Assembly (NCBI RefSeq): GCF_002994005.1
Contig: NZ_POSN01000002.1
Coordinates: forward strand, 1 to 64,000
DNA from: Apilactobacillus quenuiae
Lineage (GTDB): Bacteria; Bacillota; Bacilli; Lactobacillales; Lactobacillaceae
DNA length: 64,000 bases
Reading direction: 5' to 3'
Part shown: one piece after another, positions 50,050-62,405 of the stretch
Position numbering within the stretch: position 1 is the stretch's first letter
How the letters are laid out: the number at the start of each line of letters is the position of its first letter
Notes under the pieces: generated by a model
Databases searched by the model: none
The model's input: the letters and a program-made list of their open reading frames with translations, nothing else
What the model was told of the DNA's origin: nothing
Position numbers and translations under genes: made by a program

Positions 50050-50433
50050 TTAATCAACTAATTGTAAAATAACCATTGATGCACCGTCACCACGACGAGG
50101 CATTGTTTTCATGATACGTGTGTAACCACCGTTACGTTCTGCATATTTAGGAGCAATTTCATCAAAAAGCTTTTGTAATGCAGTAGTAACAGTTACATCA
50201 TCACCATCTTCTTTTGCATCAGCAACAACATTTTGTAAAAATGCAGCGGCTTGACGACGAGCATGAAGATCGCCACGTTTACCAAGAGTGATCATTTTTT
50301 CAGCAGTAGAACGTACTTCTTTAGCACGAGCTTCTGTAGTCTTAATTTCACCATTAACTAATAAGTCAGTAGTTAGGTTACGTAATAATGAACGACGATG
50401 TGCACTGGTACGTTGTAATTTACGGTAACTCAT
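50050..50433 (-). CDS. rplQ: 50S ribosomal protein L17
   Basis: 127 residues, normal. N-terminus [20 protein letters not shown] and C-terminal [15 protein letters not shown] are canonical. Last gene of the alpha operon, 21 bases after rpoA. Confidence 0.98.
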   Translation of the reverse strand: MSYRKLQRTSAHRRSLLRNLTTDLLVNGEIKTTEARAKEVRSTAEKMITLGKRGDLHARRQAAAFLQNVVADAKEDGDDVTVTTALQKLFDEIAPKYAERNGGYTRIMKTMPRRGDGASMVILQLVD

Positions 50434-50454
50434 AAATGGATATCCTCCTTTATA

Positions 50455-51405
50455 CTAATCTTCTTTACGCAATGATAATCCAAGGTCTTCTAACTTATGT
50501 TTTACTTCAACAAGAGACTTGCGTCCTAAGTTTCTGACCTTCATCATATCAGCTTCACTTTTGTCAGTTAATTCTTGAACAGTGTTGATTCCAGCACGCT
50601 TCAAACAATTGTAAGAACGAACAGATAAGTCTAATTCTTCAATTGTCATTTCTAACATTTTTTCCTTGTGTGTTTCTTCTTTTTCAACCATAACTTCAGC
50701 ATTTTTAGCTTCATCGGTTAAATCAACAAACATTTCAAGGTGTTCGGTTAAAATCTTGGCGGCTAAACTTACAGCTTCACTTGGAGTGATAGAACCATCA
50801 GTCCAAACGTCTAAAGTAAGTTTATCGTAATCAGATATTTGACCAACACGTGCATTTTCAACTTGATAATTAACACGTTCGATTGGGGTATAAATGGAAT
50901 CAACTGGTAAGACACCGATTGGCATTCCATCATTACGAGCCTTATTCTCATCTGCAGAAACATATCCACGACCTTTATTTGCAGTCATTCTCATATGGAA
51001 TGTAGCACCATCGGCAACAGTGGCAATGTGTAATTCTGGATTTAATACAGTAACATCACTATCAGCTTGGATATCTCCAGCAGTTACTTGTGCGGGTCCA
51101 GTAACATTTATTTCCATTGATTTTTCTTCATCGTCAGATGATTCGAGTTTCAATGAAAGCTTTTTAATATTTAAAATGATTTGTGTTACATCTTCCACTA
51201 CACCAGGTACAGTAGAAAATTCATGTAAAACATTATCAATTTGAATACTTGTTACCGCAGCACCAGGTAAAGATGAAAGTAAAATTCTACGCAACGAGTT
51301 TCCAAGAGTTGTTCCATATCCACGTTCTAATGGTTCAACAACAACTTCTCCATAATTATCAGTTTCATCAATCTTATGAATATTAGGTTTTTCAAATTCA
51401 ATCAT
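50455..51405 (-). CDS. rpoA: RNA polymerase subunit alpha
   Basis: 316 residues. The N-terminal assembly domain has [20 protein letters not shown], and the C-terminal domain (about 245-316) has [16 protein letters not shown] and [13 protein letters not shown] for UP-element and activator contact. The intact CTD is consistent with use of AT-rich upstream elements at the rrn promoters. Confidence 0.99.
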   Translation of the reverse strand: MIEFEKPNIHKIDETDNYGEVVVEPLERGYGTTLGNSLRRILLSSLPGAAVTSIQIDNVLHEFSTVPGVVEDVTQIILNIKKLSLKLESSDDEEKSMEINVTGPAQVTAGDIQADSDVTVLNPELHIATVADGATFHMRMTANKGRGYVSADENKARNDGMPIGVLPVDSIYTPIERVNYQVENARVGQISDYDKLTLDVWTDGSITPSEAVSLAAKILTEHLEMFVDLTDEAKNAEVMVEKEETHKEKMLEMTIEELDLSVRSYNCLKRAGINTVQELTDKSEADMMKVRNLGRKSLVEVKHKLEDLGLSLRKED

Positions 51406-51477
51406 TCTTATCTTCTACCCCTTTCAAAACGCTATGAGTTAATATTAATTATTTCCATCTAAAATGATGAACATAAA

Positions 51478-51867
51478 TTAAACTCTACGACGCTTTGGAG
51501 GACGAGATCCATTATGTGGAACTGGAGTAACATCACGAATAGCAGCAACTTCTAAACCAGTTGATTGAAGAGCACGAATAGCTGATTCACGACCTGAACC
51601 AGGACCTTTAACTGCAACTTCTACAGATTTCATACCATGTTCCATTGATGATTTAGCAGCAGCTTCTGCAGCCATTTGAGCAGCAAATGGAGTAGATTTA
51701 CGACTACCACGGAATCCCAAAGAACCAGCTGATGACCATGCAATAGCATTCCCTTGCATATCAGTAATCATAACTAATGTGTTATTAAAAGTAGAATGAA
51801 TATGAGCAACACCAGCTTCGATATTCTTCTTTGCTCTACGTTTACGTGAACCTTTCTTTTGAACCAT
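51478..51867 (-). CDS. rpsK: 30S ribosomal protein S11
   Basis: 129 residues. [15 protein letters not shown] and the C-terminal [20 protein letters not shown] are canonical. Part of the platform that binds mRNA near the E site. A 72-base gap to rpoA is wider than the other gaps in the operon. Confidence 0.98.
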   Translation of the reverse strand: MVQKKGSRKRRAKKNIEAGVAHIHSTFNNTLVMITDMQGNAIAWSSAGSLGFRGSRKSTPFAAQMAAEAAAKSSMEHGMKSVEVAVKGPGSGRESAIRALQSTGLEVAAIRDVTPVPHNGSRPPKRRRV

Positions 51868-51890
51868 GATTTACTAACCTCCTTTATTAA

Positions 51891-52256
51891 TTATTTTTTA
51901 CCAGCGATGGTAGCTGTCTTTTTACCCTTACGAGTACGAGCATTATTTTTAGTATGTTGGCCTCTAAGTGGTAAGCCACGACGATGACGCATTCCACGGT
52001 AAGAACCAATTTCTTGAAGTTTCTTAATATTCATTCTTACTTCACGACGTAAGTCACCTTCAATTTTGTAACTGTCAACAACTTCACGAATTTTTTCTTC
52101 TTGTTCAGAACTTAAATCACGAACACGAATATCTTCAGAAACGCCAGCTTTTGAAAGAATTTCAGCAGCTCTACTTTGACCAATTCCAAAGATACTAGTT
52201 AAACCAATAACAATACGCTTGTCACGTGGTAAATCAATTCCGGCGATACGAGCCAT
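51891..52256 (-). CDS. rpsM: 30S ribosomal protein S13
   Basis: 121 residues. [19 protein letters not shown] start and the basic tail [16 protein letters not shown] that contacts the P-site tRNA. Normal length. Confidence 0.98.
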   Translation of the reverse strand: MARIAGIDLPRDKRIVIGLTSIFGIGQSRAAEILSKAGVSEDIRVRDLSSEQEEKIREVVDSYKIEGDLRREVRMNIKKLQEIGSYRGMRHRRGLPLRGQHTKNNARTRKGKKTATIAGKK

Positions 52257-52286
52257 TAAAATACACCTCCTGTAATATTAAATAAA

Positions 52287-52403
52287 TTACTTGCCTTGTC
52301 TTTGTTTATGTTTAGGATTAGAACAAATAACCATAACACGGCCTTTTCTTCTAATAACTTTACAGTTTTCACACATTGGTTTTACTGATGGTCTTACCTT
52401 CAT
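52287..52403 (-). CDS. rpmJ: 50S ribosomal protein L36
   Basis: 38 residues, [20 protein letters not shown] start. The zinc ligands are C11, C14, C27 and H32 (CENC...CSNPKH), so this is the zinc-binding C+ form. GGAGG precedes the ATG. Confidence 0.97.
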   Translation of the reverse strand: MKVRPSVKPMCENCKVIRRKGRVMVICSNPKHKQRQGK

Positions 52404-52438
52404 TATAATAACCCTCCTATATTAAAAGACAGTACTAC

Positions 52439-52657
52439 TTATTTATAACGGTAAGTAATACGTCCCTTGCTTAAATCATATGGTGACATTTCAACAGTGA
52501 CACGATCTCCAGGTAATATTCTAATGTAATGCATTCTAATTTTACCTGATACGTGAGCTAAAATTTCATGTCCATTTTCTAACTCAACACGAAACATAGC
52601 ATTAGGTAAAGTTTCAGTTACTTTACCTTCAATTTCAATAACATTATCTTTAGACAA
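52439..52657 (-). CDS. infA: Translation initiation factor IF-1
   Basis: 72 residues, OB fold. The N-terminus [20 protein letters not shown] and end GRITYRYK are canonical. TTG start behind GAGGAGG. IF-1 itself uses a non-ATG start in an organism rich in such starts. Confidence 0.97.
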   Translation of the reverse strand: MSKDNVIEIEGKVTETLPNAMFRVELENGHEILAHVSGKIRMHYIRILPGDRVTVEMSPYDLSKGRITYRYK

Positions 52658-52771
52658 AGAATTTCCTCCTCGAAACTACGATTCTTTATAAACTTTGGGT
52701 ACACATTAAAATATTAAATTAAGTAGTATTAATCCCGAAATCATTAATAAAACCGCAAATACACATGAGTT

Positions 52772-52800
52772 AGTTTATCATACAAACCAACTTACGGCAA
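52772..52800 (-). promoter_or_regulatory. Possible internal promoter before infA
   Basis: Minus-strand TTGCCG (52795-52800), 17 bases, TAAACT (52772-52777) in the 163-base gap between adk and infA. Moderate hexamers. It would give infA-rpmJ-rpsM-rpsK-rpoA-rplQ their own start. Confidence 0.4.
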
Positions 52801-52820
52801 CATTCTAAAATTTTTATAAA

Positions 52821-53477
52821 TTATAGGTTCTTGAGTATTTTGTCAATGTCTTCAGTAACATTATCAATATTTTGACTACCATCAACGGTATACAATAAGT
52901 CAAGACCTTTGTAAAAATCAATTAATGGTGTATTCATTTTAATGTTTACATCTAAACGATTTTTAACAGTTTCAGGTTTGTCATCACTACGTTGATAAAA
53001 TTCATGACCACCACAAATATCACAAGTATTATCAACCTTAGGTTTTTTATATAGTTTATGGTAAGTTGCTCCACAATTTTTACATATAAATCTACCAGAA
53101 AGTCGATCAATAAGAATTTTAGGGTCAACATCAATATTTATAACAGCATCCAATTGACGATCTAAATCTTTACTAATCTTTTGTAACGATTTAGCTTGAT
53201 CTAGAGTTCTAGGAAAACCATCTAACATATATCCTTTTTTAGTATCATCTTTTGAAAGACGATCTTTGACAATTCCACATGTTACATCATCAGGAACCAA
53301 ATTTCCTTTGTCAATATATTGTTTAGCCTTTATTCCCATTTCAGTCTGATTTTTTATAGCGGCCCTAAAAATATCTCCAGTAGAAATATGTGGGATCCCA
53401 TAATTTTTAATAATGGTTTCAGCCTGGGTACCTTTACCAGCACCAGGTAAACCCATTAAAATCAAATTCATTGTCAT
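52821..53477 (-). CDS. adk: Adenylate kinase
   Basis: 218 residues, long form. P-loop [10 protein letters not shown] near residues 8-17. The LID domain holds four cysteines (CKNC and CDIC, about 130-153), a zinc site as in Gram-positive enzymes. [13 protein letters not shown] is canonical. Balances AMP, ADP and ATP. It follows secY as usual. Confidence 0.98.
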   Translation of the reverse strand: MTMNLILMGLPGAGKGTQAETIIKNYGIPHISTGDIFRAAIKNQTEMGIKAKQYIDKGNLVPDDVTCGIVKDRLSKDDTKKGYMLDGFPRTLDQAKSLQKISKDLDRQLDAVINIDVDPKILIDRLSGRFICKNCGATYHKLYKKPKVDNTCDICGGHEFYQRSDDKPETVKNRLDVNIKMNTPLIDFYKGLDLLYTVDGSQNIDNVTEDIDKILKNL

Positions 53478-53503
53478 TTTGTTTTCCCTCCTTACACAAA
53501 ATT

Positions 53504-54820
53504 TTATAAATCTTTAGGTCTAGTACCTTGAATGAATCCAACATATTCTTGTTTCATCATTAAACCACGAATTTGACTAATTGTTTGAATAGCAACACCA
53601 ACAACAATTAGTAAACTTGTACCTCCAAGTCCAATTGACTCATCAAGATTCCATAAATTCTGTGCAATTAAAGGAATAAGAGCAACAATTCCTAAGAATA
53701 AGGCACCAACAACACTAAGCCTCATAAGTAATTTAGAAACATAGGTTTGTGTACCATTACCTGGCCAAACACCAGAAATGTAACTACCTTGTTTTTGTAA
53801 ATTCTTAGATAACTTTTCAGGGTTAACCTGAACGAACGCATAAAAGAATGTAAATAAAATAATTAAGAATGTATATAAAGTAGCACCAGATAGAGTTTGC
53901 ATATTAAAAATATCACTCAAAATCTTGTACCAACCATCACCAGAATGTTTACTTGCAAAGAACATCAAAATAGCTTGAGGTGTTGAAATAAACGAACTGG
54001 CAAAAATTACAGGAATAACACCAGCAACATTAACTTTTAAAGGTAAGTAACTATTATCCGATGCCCCAGTTTCTCTTCTTGTATATTGAATTGGAATTCT
54101 ACGTTCAGCTTGTTGAACCCAAGTAACAAATGTAACAATTATTAGAACTATTATGAACAATAAAATTATAAATATAATTGATTGCCATAATTGAGAAGAA
54201 GTATCCCCAACAATATATTCTTTATATAATTGTTGAATTCCAACAGGAATTCTAGCGATAATCCCAGCAAAGATTATCATTGAAACACCTTGACCGATTC
54301 CTCGATCAGTAATCATGTCACCCATCCAAGTAGTTAACATTGATCCACCGGTTAAAATTAAACCAATACTTATATAAGTAGAAGGACCTGGATGTTGAAC
54401 AAGGTTCAAACTACTTAAAGTATTAAATCCGGCTGTAATTCCAATAGACTGTACAAATGCAAGAACTACTGTTAAAACTCTAGTAACTTGATTTAATTTT
54501 TTACGTCCAACTTCACCTTGTTTACTCCATTCAACAAAGCGAGGAACAATGTCCATTTGTAAAAGCTGAACAATAATTTGTGCAGTAATATATGGTGAAA
54601 CACCCATAGCGAATAGTGAATAATTAGTTAATCCACCACCACTAAAGGTGTTTAAAATGCTAACCAAACCAGATGAAGCAACGCTTTGGAGTGCTTTGGC
54701 GTTTATTCCAGGAACAGTAATATATGCTCCAAGTCTAAATACAATCAAAACCCCTAAAGTGAAAAGAATCTTATTTCTAATACTCTTTACTTTAAAAGCG
54801 TTTTTCAAGGTTGATAGCAT
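53504..54820 (-). CDS. secY: Protein translocase subunit SecY
   Basis: 438 residues, ten membrane helices. Plug-region [21 protein letters not shown] near 58-78 and the large cytoplasmic loops for SecA and ribosome binding. The start lies directly after the rplO stop codon. Confidence 0.98.
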   Translation of the reverse strand: MLSTLKNAFKVKSIRNKILFTLGVLIVFRLGAYITVPGINAKALQSVASSGLVSILNTFSGGGLTNYSLFAMGVSPYITAQIIVQLLQMDIVPRFVEWSKQGEVGRKKLNQVTRVLTVVLAFVQSIGITAGFNTLSSLNLVQHPGPSTYISIGLILTGGSMLTTWMGDMITDRGIGQGVSMIIFAGIIARIPVGIQQLYKEYIVGDTSSQLWQSIIFIILLFIIVLIIVTFVTWVQQAERRIPIQYTRRETGASDNSYLPLKVNVAGVIPVIFASSFISTPQAILMFFASKHSGDGWYKILSDIFNMQTLSGATLYTFLIILFTFFYAFVQVNPEKLSKNLQKQGSYISGVWPGNGTQTYVSKLLMRLSVVGALFLGIVALIPLIAQNLWNLDESIGLGGTSLLIVVGVAIQTISQIRGLMMKQEYVGFIQGTRPKDL

Positions 54821-55252
54821 TTAGATCACCTCAATCTTACCGCCAGCGTTTTCAATTGCTGATTTAGCAGCATTTGAAAATTTACTTGCTTTTACAGTTA
54901 ACTTTTTGCTGATTTCGCCATTACCAAGAACCTTAACGCTGCTCTTAGCATTTTTAATAGCACCAGATTCCTTAAGAGTTTCTGGAGTAACTTCAGCACC
55001 ATCATCAAATTGATCTAAAACAGATAAGTTAACAATAGCATATTCTTTACGGTTAATATTAGTGAAACCACGTTTTGGCATTCTACGGTAGAAAGGCATT
55101 TGACCACCTTCGAAGCCTAGACGGGTCTTACTACGAGCTTTTTGACCTTTTTGTCCACGACCAGAAGTCTTACCTTTACTTCCTAATCCACGACCAAGAC
55201 GTTGTCTTGATGAACGTGAACCTTCAGCAGCTTTTAATTCATGTAATTTCAT
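54821..55252 (-). CDS. rplO: 50S ribosomal protein L15
   Basis: 143 residues. [20 protein letters not shown] start and the Gly/Arg/Lys-rich [20 protein letters not shown] stretch are typical. Adjacent to secY with no gap. Confidence 0.98.
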   Translation of the reverse strand: MKLHELKAAEGSRSSRQRLGRGLGSKGKTSGRGQKGQKARSKTRLGFEGGQMPFYRRMPKRGFTNINRKEYAIVNLSVLDQFDDGAEVTPETLKESGAIKNAKSSVKVLGNGEISKKLTVKASKFSNAAKSAIENAGGKIEVI

Positions 55253-55279
55253 TATAAAAGTGCACCTCCTTGTTATTTA

Positions 55280-55462
55280 TTAATCAACTTGTTCAACTTT
55301 AACTAAGTGTGCAATATGGAATAGAGCTCCACGAGTTGCTTCGTTATCAGGCTTAACAACGGTACTATTAATGCGACCTAATCCTAGTGCACTAACAATT
55401 TTGCGTTGTTTGGGGAGACGGTGAGTTGCACTATGAGTTAAAGTAATCTTTAATTGAGCCAT
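55280..55462 (-). CDS. rpmD: 50S ribosomal protein L30
   Basis: 60 residues, [20 protein letters not shown] and [20 protein letters not shown], bacterial short form. Confidence 0.97.
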   Translation of the reverse strand: MAQLKITLTHSATHRLPKQRKIVSALGLGRINSTVVKPDNEATRGALFHIAHLVKVEQVD

Positions 55463-55477
55463 CTTATAAACCCCTCC

Positions 55478-55981
55478 TTATTCTGCTAAATGTTGAGCAG
55501 AAACGCCACGTAATGTAGCAACTTTTTCTGCACTCTTCAATGATTTTAATCCGGCAAAAGTTGCACGAATTGCATTGATTGGAGTATCTGAACCTAAACG
55601 TTTACTTGTAACATCGCCGATACCAGCTAATTCCATAACTGAACGAACAGCTCCACCTGCAGCGACTCCAGAACCTTCTTCAGCAGGCTTTAACATGATC
55701 TTACCGCCACCGAAAGTACCGATAATTTCATGAGGAATAGTTGTACCAACTCTTGAAACAGTAATTAAGTTCTTACGACCATCATCAACAGCCTTACGAA
55801 TTGCATCTGGAACTTCTTGAGCTTTACCAGTTCCAAATCCAACATGTCCGTTTCTATCACCAACAACAACTAAAGCTGCAAAACGTAAACGACGTCCACC
55901 TTTAACTACCTTAGTAATACGGTTAATTGAAACGACAGTATCTTCAAGTTCTAACTTATTTGGATCAATAAATTCTGCCAT
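55478..55981 (-). CDS. rpsE: 30S ribosomal protein S5
   Basis: 167 residues. [20 protein letters not shown] and [19 protein letters not shown] are canonical; spectinomycin-binding region is standard. Confidence 0.98.
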   Translation of the reverse strand: MAEFIDPNKLELEDTVVSINRITKVVKGGRRLRFAALVVVGDRNGHVGFGTGKAQEVPDAIRKAVDDGRKNLITVSRVGTTIPHEIIGTFGGGKIMLKPAEEGSGVAAGGAVRSVMELAGIGDVTSKRLGSDTPINAIRATFAGLKSLKSAEKVATLRGVSAQHLAE

Positions 55982-56001
55982 TTGTGGTTATTCCTCCTTT
56001 T

Positions 56002-56358
56002 TTAAAATTCTAATCCGTTTTCACGTGCAGCATCAGCTAATGCTTGAACACGTCCATGGTATAAGTATCCACCACGATCGAAAACAACATTTTTAATATT
56101 TTTTTCAACAGCGCGTTTGGCAATCAAAGCACCAACAGAACTTGCTTGTTCTGTTTTGTTTGCACCATTTACGTCTTTACTTAAAGTTGAGGCACTAGCA
56201 AGCGTAACACCCTCTACATCATCAATAACTTGAGCGTAGATGTTTTGGTTAGAACGATATACGTTCAAACGTGGGCACACAGCAGTACCAGAGATCTTAT
56301 TACGGACACGCAAGTGACGACGTTGACGTGTCTTATTTTTGTCTGGTTTGTTAATCAA
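56002..56358 (-). CDS. rplR: 50S ribosomal protein L18
   Basis: 118 residues from a TTG at 56358 ([20 protein letters not shown]), 6 bases after AAGAGGTG. The open frame starts three codons earlier at a GTG that is part of the ribosome site. Binds 5S rRNA. Confidence 0.96.
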   Translation of the reverse strand: MINKPDKNKTRQRRHLRVRNKISGTAVCPRLNVYRSNQNIYAQVIDDVEGVTLASASTLSKDVNGANKTEQASSVGALIAKRAVEKNIKNVVFDRGGYLYHGRVQALADAARENGLEF

Positions 56359-56414
56359 AATAGTCACCTCTTAATTGAATTTGTAAAATTAAATAAATAA
56401 AGAGCAAAAGCCTA

Positions 56415-56954
56415 TTATTTACCAGTCTTACCTTCCTTACGACGAACAACTTCGCCTTCATAACGAATACCCTTACCTTTATATGGTTCAGGTGAACGTA
56501 CAGCACGAACTTTAGCAGCAAAGTCACCAACATGTTCTTTGTTGATACCACTAACATTAATAGTCAAACTATCTGGGGTTTCAACTTTTAGATCATCATT
56601 GATTTGAATTTCAACAGGGTTGGAGTATCCAACATTTACTTCCAATACTGAACCCTTAGCTTGAGCACGGTAACCAACACCGACTAGTTTAAGAGTTTTC
56701 TTGAAACCATTAGTTACACCTTCAACCATATTGTTTAAGTTAGCACGCATTGTTCCATGCATAGCACGGACCTTATTGCTATATCTAACGGCAGGTTCAA
56801 ATGTTACGATGTTATCTTTAACATTCATTTTAATGTTTGGTGAGAATTCACGAGTTAAAGAACCCTTTTCACCCTTTACGGTTACATTATTACCTTCAGT
56901 AGTTAATTCAACACTTTCTGGTAAGACAATTTTTCTATAACCAATACGACTCAT
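56415..56954 (-). CDS. rplF: 50S ribosomal protein L6
   Basis: 179 residues. [12 protein letters not shown] start and the C-terminal [20 protein letters not shown] are canonical; two repeated alpha/beta domains. Confidence 0.98.
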   Translation of the reverse strand: MSRIGYRKIVLPESVELTTEGNNVTVKGEKGSLTREFSPNIKMNVKDNIVTFEPAVRYSNKVRAMHGTMRANLNNMVEGVTNGFKKTLKLVGVGYRAQAKGSVLEVNVGYSNPVEIQINDDLKVETPDSLTINVSGINKEHVGDFAAKVRAVRSPEPYKGKGIRYEGEVVRRKEGKTGK

Positions 56955-56983
56955 TATTACACCTCCAGTTCAAGAGAAAAATA

Positions 56984-57382
56984 TTACCAAATATATGCTA
57001 ATACTTCTCCACCAATTTTTTTAGCACGAGCTTCTTTATCAGTGATAACACCTTCAGAAGTTGAAATAACTGCAACACCTAAACCATTTAATACTTTAGG
57101 AATTGAATCAGATTTTACATATGAACGTAAACCTGGCTTTGAAATACGTTTTAAACCAGAAATAACATGTTCATTATTTTTACCATATTTAAGGAATACA
57201 CGAATAACACCTTGTTTGTCATCATCCATATATTCAACATCGCGAATGAAACCTTCACGTTTTAAAATTTCAGCAATGCTCTTTTTCATTTTTGAAGCTG
57301 GAACTTCAACAGATTCGTGACGAGCCATATTGGCGTTACGAACTCTTGTTAAAAAGTCAGCGATTGGATCTGTCATGGACAT
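56984..57382 (-). CDS. rpsH: 30S ribosomal protein S8
   Basis: 132 residues. [18 protein letters not shown] start, 8 bases after GGAGG; end [20 protein letters not shown]. Also a translational repressor of the spc operon in E. coli; not shown here. Confidence 0.98.
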   Translation of the reverse strand: MSMTDPIADFLTRVRNANMARHESVEVPASKMKKSIAEILKREGFIRDVEYMDDDKQGVIRVFLKYGKNNEHVISGLKRISKPGLRSYVKSDSIPKVLNGLGVAVISTSEGVITDKEARAKKIGGEVLAYIW

Positions 57383-57412
57383 TAACGTAACCTCCTTTTT
57401 ACTAAGTTAATT

Positions 57413-57598
57413 TTACCAACTTGCCTTCTTCATACCAGGAATTTGGCCCTTATGAGCAAGATCTCTGATACATAGACGGCATAAATGAAATTTTTTGTAA
57501 ACTGAATGAGGTCTTCCACAACGTTCACAACGAGTGTAATTTCTAGTTGAAAACTTAGCAGGACGTTCACTCTTTACAATAAGTGCTTTTCTAGCCAT
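57413..57598 (-). CDS. rpsZ: 30S ribosomal protein S14 type Z
   Basis: 61 residues with the four zinc cysteines CERC...CRLC, the short zinc-binding form of S14. [19 protein letters not shown] start. Confidence 0.97.
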   Translation of the reverse strand: MARKALIVKSERPAKFSTRNYTRCERCGRPHSVYKKFHLCRLCIRDLAHKGQIPGMKKASW

Positions 57599-57613
57599 AT
57601 TTATACCCTCCTA

Positions 57614-58156
57614 TTATTTTGCAAATGGCATACCGAATTGAGTCAATAATTCTTTTGATTCTTCATCAGTATTTGCAGTAGTTACCACAACGATATCTAA
57701 ACCACGAACGCGATTAACGTTATCATAATTAATTTCAGGGAAAATTAATTGTTCACGAACACCTAGTGTATAGTTACCACGACCATCGAATGAACGATTA
57801 TTAACACCATGGAAATCACGAACACGAGGTAGTGAAACATTAACTAATTTATCTAAGAAATCATACATACGTTCACCACGTAAAGTAACTTTAGCACCAA
57901 TTGACATACCTTCACGTAAACGGAAACCAGCAATTGATTTTTTAGCCTTAGTTACTAAAGGCTTTTGTCCAGAAATTTGAGTTAGTTCTGAAACAGCTTC
58001 ATCTAAATTTTTAGCATTAGTAACAGCATCACCAACACCCATATTTAGAACAATTTTATCAAGCTTAGGTGCTTGCATAATTGATGAGTAGTTAAACTTA
58101 TCAACTAATGATTTTGAAATTTCATCTTTGTATTTGTCTTGTAAACGGTTTGACAT
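57614..58156 (-). CDS. rplE: 50S ribosomal protein L5
   Basis: 180 residues from the ATG at 58156 ([20 protein letters not shown]), well spaced from AAAGGAGG; the seven-codon upstream extension covers the ribosome site. Binds 5S rRNA and the P-site tRNA. Confidence 0.97.
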   Translation of the reverse strand: MSNRLQDKYKDEISKSLVDKFNYSSIMQAPKLDKIVLNMGVGDAVTNAKNLDEAVSELTQISGQKPLVTKAKKSIAGFRLREGMSIGAKVTLRGERMYDFLDKLVNVSLPRVRDFHGVNNRSFDGRGNYTLGVREQLIFPEINYDNVNRVRGLDIVVVTTANTDEESKELLTQFGMPFAK

Positions 58157-58183
58157 GGAAAGGTATCCTCCTTTCAATTAAAA

Positions 58184-58492
58184 TTAATCGATTGATTTGT
58201 TAGATTTTTTGGAAATACGAACTTTCTTACCATTTTCAATTTTGAAACCAACCTTTGTTGGTTCGTTAGTTGATGGGTCAATTAACATTACGTTAGAAAC
58301 ATGAATAGGTGCTTCAATATCATTGATTCCACCTTGTGGATTTGATTGAGAAGCTTTTTGATGTTTTTTAACAATGTTAATACCTTCAACAATTACGCGA
58401 TCTTGTGATGAGATAGTTTTAGTAACAGTTCCTTCTTTACCTTTATCTTTACCACTAATTACGCGAACTTTGTCACCAGTTTTAATAAACAT
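58184..58492 (-). CDS. rplX: 50S ribosomal protein L24
   Basis: 102 residues. KOW motif [19 protein letters not shown] near residues 4-22. Early assembly protein at the tunnel exit. Confidence 0.98.
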   Translation of the reverse strand: MFIKTGDKVRVISGKDKGKEGTVTKTISSQDRVIVEGINIVKKHQKASQSNPQGGINDIEAPIHVSNVMLIDPSTNEPTKVGFKIENGKKVRISKKSNKSID

Positions 58493-58524
58493 TTATTGGC
58501 ACCTCCTTGGTTAACAGTAGTTAA

Positions 58525-58893
58525 TTAAAGTACTTCAGGCGCTAAAGAAACAATCTTCATGAATTTGTTGTCACGTAGTTCACGTGCAACAGGTCCAAAA
58601 ATACGTGTTCCTTTTGGACTTTTATCGTCTTGAACTAGCACAGCAGCATTTTCATCGAAACGGATGTATGAACCATCTGAACGACGTGAAACAGCCTTAG
58701 TTCTAACAATAACAGCTTTAACAACGTCACCTTTTTTGACAACGCCACCTGGTGTTGCTTGTTTTACAGTAGCAACAACAATATCACCGATACCTGCATA
58801 TCTTCTGCTTGATCCACCTAAAACTTTAATAGTTAAAAGTTCACGAGCACCTGAGTTATCAGCAACTTTCAAACGACTTTCTTGTTGAATCAT
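58525..58893 (-). CDS. rplN: 50S ribosomal protein L14
   Basis: 122 residues. [20 protein letters not shown] and [17 protein letters not shown] are canonical. Confidence 0.98.
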   Translation of the reverse strand: MIQQESRLKVADNSGARELLTIKVLGGSSRRYAGIGDIVVATVKQATPGGVVKKGDVVKAVIVRTKAVSRRSDGSYIRFDENAAVLVQDDKSPKGTRIFGPVARELRDNKFMKIVSLAPEVL

Positions 58894-58953
58894 AGCTAAT
58901 ACCCTCCTTCCGGTATTTACTCAGAATACGATAAATTAAAACATTCTAAAATA

Positions 58954-59214
58954 TTAAATAGTAACATCTTTTTTAACGATATTAACTAAGCGGAAATGTT
59001 TTGTAGCTGACAATGGTCGTGTTTCCATAACTTCAACGATATCACCAGTTTTAGCTTCATTGTTTTCATCATGAGCTTTGTACTTCTTTGAGTACTTAAC
59101 ACGTTTTCCGTAAGTAGAATGTGTCTTATAAGTTTCAACAACAACAGAAATTGTCTTGTCCATTTTGTCTGAAACAACACGGCCTCTGTAGACCTTACGC
59201 ATATTACGTTCCAT
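58954..59214 (-). CDS. rpsQ: 30S ribosomal protein S17
   Basis: 86 residues from the ATG at 59214 ([20 protein letters not shown]), 9 bases after GGAGG. An ATG two codons upstream sits too close to that site. Confidence 0.96.
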   Translation of the reverse strand: MERNMRKVYRGRVVSDKMDKTISVVVETYKTHSTYGKRVKYSKKYKAHDENNEAKTGDIVEVMETRPLSATKHFRLVNIVKKDVTI

Positions 59215-59240
59215 TAACATTAACCTCCTTTATCGTATTC

Positions 59241-59435
59241 TTATTTGTTTAATTCTTGTTGACGCAATGCAGTTTTAATACGTGCAATGTTTTTGCGAAC
59301 TTTCTTCAATCTTGCAGTGTTTTCCAATTGACCAGTAGCTAATTGAAAACGAAGGTTGAATAATTCTTCTTTATAACTTTGTTCTTTTTCATGCATTTGA
59401 GCAGTGGTTAGTTCATTAATTTCTTTAGCCTTCAT
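59241..59435 (-). CDS. rpmC: 50S ribosomal protein L29
   Basis: 64 residues from the ATG at 59435 ([14 protein letters not shown]). It overlaps the end of rplP by 11 bases, so translation is probably coupled. [19 protein letters not shown] is canonical. Confidence 0.96.
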   Translation of the reverse strand: MKAKEINELTTAQMHEKEQSYKEELFNLRFQLATGQLENTARLKKVRKNIARIKTALRQQELNK

Positions 59436-59859
59436 TTGATTCGCCACCTACTTCCTCACGTTTAATAATCTTTGTTCGAACAGGAAGTTTAGCAGAAGCT
59501 AAACGCAAAGCTTCTTTAGCAACTTCATCAGAAACTTCTCCAATTTCAAATAGGATTTTTCCACGCTTAACTGGAGCAACCCAACCAGCAGGAGAACCTT
59601 TTCCGTTACCCATACGAACCCCTACACCTTTTTCAGTGTAAGATTTATGAGGGAAAATCTTAATCCAAACTTTCCCACCACGCTTCATATATCTTGTAAT
59701 AGCAATACGACAAGCTTCAATTTGACGATTGGTAATCCAATGTGAATCTAAAGCTTGTAAACCATAACTACCAAAAGCAACAGTGTTTCCACCTTTTGAA
59801 TGTCCACGTAGTTTTCCACGGTGTTCACGACGGAACTTAACACGTTTTGGTACTAGCAT
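59425..59859 (-). CDS. rplP: 50S ribosomal protein L16
   Basis: 144 residues. [19 protein letters not shown] start, [20 protein letters not shown] and the essential basic loop near [19 protein letters not shown]. Confidence 0.98.
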   Translation of the reverse strand: MLVPKRVKFRREHRGKLRGHSKGGNTVAFGSYGLQALDSHWITNRQIEACRIAITRYMKRGGKVWIKIFPHKSYTEKGVGVRMGNGKGSPAGWVAPVKRGKILFEIGEVSDEVAKEALRLASAKLPVRTKIIKREEVGGESNEG

Positions 59860-59861
59860 GT

Positions 59862-60533
59862 TTATTTCCCTCCTTTATTATTGTCTTTCTTATCATCAGC
59901 TACTTGTGGTAAAACTTCACCACGGTAGATCCAAGTTTTAACACCAATTGAACCATAAGTAGTGTGTGCTTCTTCCCATGAGTAGTCAATGTCTGCTCTT
60001 AATGTATGCAATGGAACAGTACCTTCAGCATATGATTCAACACGTGACATGTCAGCACCATTTAAACGACCAGATACTTGAGTTTTAACACCCTTAGCAC
60101 CTGCTCTACTTGCACGTTGCATACCTTGGCGCATTGCACGACGGAAAGCTACACGGCCTTCTAATTGACGAGCAATGTTTTCACCAACTAATTTAGCATC
60201 TAAATCAGGCTTTTTAATTTCAATAATATTAATATGAACTCTCTTACCTGTTAATGCATTTAATTCTTTACGAAGATTTTCGACTTCTGATCCGCCTTTA
60301 CCGATAACCATTCCTGGTTTTGCAGTGTTGATTGAAATGTTAACACGCTTTGCAGCACGTTCAATTACAACTCTTGATACGGAAGCGTCAGCGAGTCTCT
60401 TGCTAATATATTCACGGATTTTCAAGTCTTCATTCAAATCGCTAGCAAAATCAGCTCTTTCAGCATACCATTTTGCGTCCCAATCACGAATAACTCCGAC
60501 ACGTAATCCGGTAGGATTTATCTTTTGACCCAC
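59862..60533 (-). CDS. rpsC: 30S ribosomal protein S3
   Basis: 223 residues. KH domain ([18 protein letters not shown]) and the C-terminal domain lining the mRNA entry channel ([20 protein letters not shown]). Ends with a Lys/Asp-rich tail. Confidence 0.98.
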   Translation of the reverse strand: MGQKINPTGLRVGVIRDWDAKWYAERADFASDLNEDLKIREYISKRLADASVSRVVIERAAKRVNISINTAKPGMVIGKGGSEVENLRKELNALTGKRVHINIIEIKKPDLDAKLVGENIARQLEGRVAFRRAMRQGMQRASRAGAKGVKTQVSGRLNGADMSRVESYAEGTVPLHTLRADIDYSWEEAHTTYGSIGVKTWIYRGEVLPQVADDKKDNNKGGK

Positions 60534-60546
60534 GGCTAATCCCTCC

Positions 60547-60894
60547 TTATTTTTCTGAAACTACCACAGTAATGTGACTTGTACGTTTGTTGATTGGAGA
60601 AGCAGAACCTTTAGCACGAGGACGGAAACGTTTTAAAGTTGGTCCTTCGTTAACAAAAACTTCGCTTACTACCAAGTCTTCACGATCTAAATCAAAATTA
60701 TTTTCTGCATTAGCTACAGCTGACATTAAAACTTTTGAAACAACTGGTGAAGCACTTCTTGGAGTGAACTTCAAAATACCAGCAGCTTCAGAAACGCTTT
60801 TACCTCTAATAAGATCAACTACAAGGCGGACCTTACGAGCGGCAATACGAACAGTTCTAGCAGTAGCTTGTGCTGATGTAACTTGTTCAGCCAT
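60547..60894 (-). CDS. rplV: 50S ribosomal protein L22
   Basis: 115 residues. [19 protein letters not shown] and the tunnel loop [19 protein letters not shown] (macrolide-related loop, no insertion or deletion evident). Confidence 0.98.
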   Translation of the reverse strand: MAEQVTSAQATARTVRIAARKVRLVVDLIRGKSVSEAAGILKFTPRSASPVVSKVLMSAVANAENNFDLDREDLVVSEVFVNEGPTLKRFRPRAKGSASPINKRTSHITVVVSEK

Positions 60895-60910
60895 TTGTTA
60901 TCCTCCTTGC

Positions 60911-61189
60911 TTAGACAGTTTTCTTATCATCGCTGTTTCCATGTCCATGGAAAGTACGAGTTGGTACGAATTCACCTAGTTTATGTCCTACCATGTCTTC
61001 TTGTACATATACAGGAACATTCTTTCTTCCATCGTATACAGCGATAGTGTATCCGATAAAGCTAGGGAAAATTGTTGAACGACGTGACCATGTTTTGATT
61101 ACGTCTTTTTTATCTTGGTCTTTTTGAGCATCGATTTTCTTTAAAAGATGCTTATCGGCAAAAGGTCCCTTTTTTAAACTACGACCCAT
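60911..61189 (-). CDS. rpsS: 30S ribosomal protein S19
   Basis: 92 residues. [20 protein letters not shown] and [28 protein letters not shown] before the ATG. Confidence 0.98.
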   Translation of the reverse strand: MGRSLKKGPFADKHLLKKIDAQKDQDKKDVIKTWSRRSTIFPSFIGYTIAVYDGRKNVPVYVQEDMVGHKLGEFVPTRTFHGHGNSDDKKTV

Positions 61190-61252
61190 TATGAAACCTC
61201 CTCTTCAATAACATTATAGAGAAATATATACTTAAAAGTATATATTAGTTTA

Positions 61253-62092
61253 TTACATCTTTGATCCTTTACGACGACGTACGATAAACTTGTTGGAACG
61301 AGCTTGTCTTTTACGAGTTTTCTTACCATTAGTTTTCTTATGCCATGGTGATAATGGTGATGGGTAACCAACTGGAGCTTTACCTTCACCACCACCATGA
61401 GGGTGATCGTTAGGGTTCATTACAGAACCACGAACATGTGGACGTTGACCTTTGTAACGATTACGACCAGCTTTACCAACGTTTACTAATGAATGTTCTT
61501 CATTACCCATACTTCCGATAGTTGCACGGTTAACTGAAAGAATCATACGAACTTCACCAGAAGCTAATCTAACTAATGCGTATTTTCCTTCTTTACCTAA
61601 CAATTGAGCAGAAGCACCGGCAGAACGAACTAATTGTCCACCCTTACCTGGTTTTAATTCAATGTTATGAATAGTTGTACCAACTGGAATGTTGTTAAGT
61701 GGTAATGAATTACCAACTTTAATATCAGCATTTTCTCCAGATTGAACTTTATCGCCAACCTTTAATCCTTTTGGTGCAAGAATGTATTTCTTGATACCAT
61801 CAGAATATACAACTAATGCAATATTAGCAGTACGGTTTGGATCGTATTCAATAGTCTTTACAGTACCATCAATATCATCATGATTACGTTTAAAATCAAT
61901 GATACGGTATTGGTTTTTATTACCACCACCACGATGACGAACTGTCATATGACCATAATTATTACGACCAGCAGTATGTGACTTGGAAGCTAATAATGAC
62001 TTTTCTGGTTTTGAAGTTGTAATAACATCATAATCAAGACCAGTCATATTACGACGACCATTAGTGGTTGCTTTATATGTTTTAATAGCCAC
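61253..62092 (-). CDS. rplB: 50S ribosomal protein L2
   Basis: 279 residues. GTG start behind AGGAGGG. The C-terminal peptidyl-transferase-near loop has [19 protein letters not shown] with the functional histidine. Confidence 0.98.
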   Translation of the reverse strand: MAIKTYKATTNGRRNMTGLDYDVITTSKPEKSLLASKSHTAGRNNYGHMTVRHRGGGNKNQYRIIDFKRNHDDIDGTVKTIEYDPNRTANIALVVYSDGIKKYILAPKGLKVGDKVQSGENADIKVGNSLPLNNIPVGTTIHNIELKPGKGGQLVRSAGASAQLLGKEGKYALVRLASGEVRMILSVNRATIGSMGNEEHSLVNVGKAGRNRYKGQRPHVRGSVMNPNDHPHGGGEGKAPVGYPSPLSPWHKKTNGKKTRKRQARSNKFIVRRRKGSKM

Positions 62093-62117
62093 GGTATTTC
62101 CCTCCTATAGTTATATT

Positions 62118-62405
62118 TTATTTATCGCTAAATAATTTAATTTCTTTTGAATCATTTGATAAGGTAGCAATGGCTTTACGACGTTTCTTAGTGTATCCTT
62201 CATAACGTCCTTGACGCTTTAGCTTACCTTTAAGATTCATAATATTAACTTTAACAACTTTAACATCAAAGATGTCTTCAATTGCATTTTTCACTTGTGT
62301 TTTAGTTGCTCGTACGTCAACGTCAAAAGTGTATTTCTTGTCGTCCATCATTGCTGTTGATTGTTCAGTAATAACTGGGCGTAAAATAATCTCACGTGAT
62401 TCCAT
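62118..62405 (-). CDS. rplW: 50S ribosomal protein L23
   Basis: 95 residues. [19 protein letters not shown] start; tunnel-exit protein that docks trigger factor and SRP. The start codon touches the rplD stop. Confidence 0.98.
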   Translation of the reverse strand: MESREIILRPVITEQSTAMMDDKKYTFDVDVRATKTQVKNAIEDIFDVKVVKVNIMNLKGKLKRQGRYEGYTKKRRKAIATLSNDSKEIKLFSDK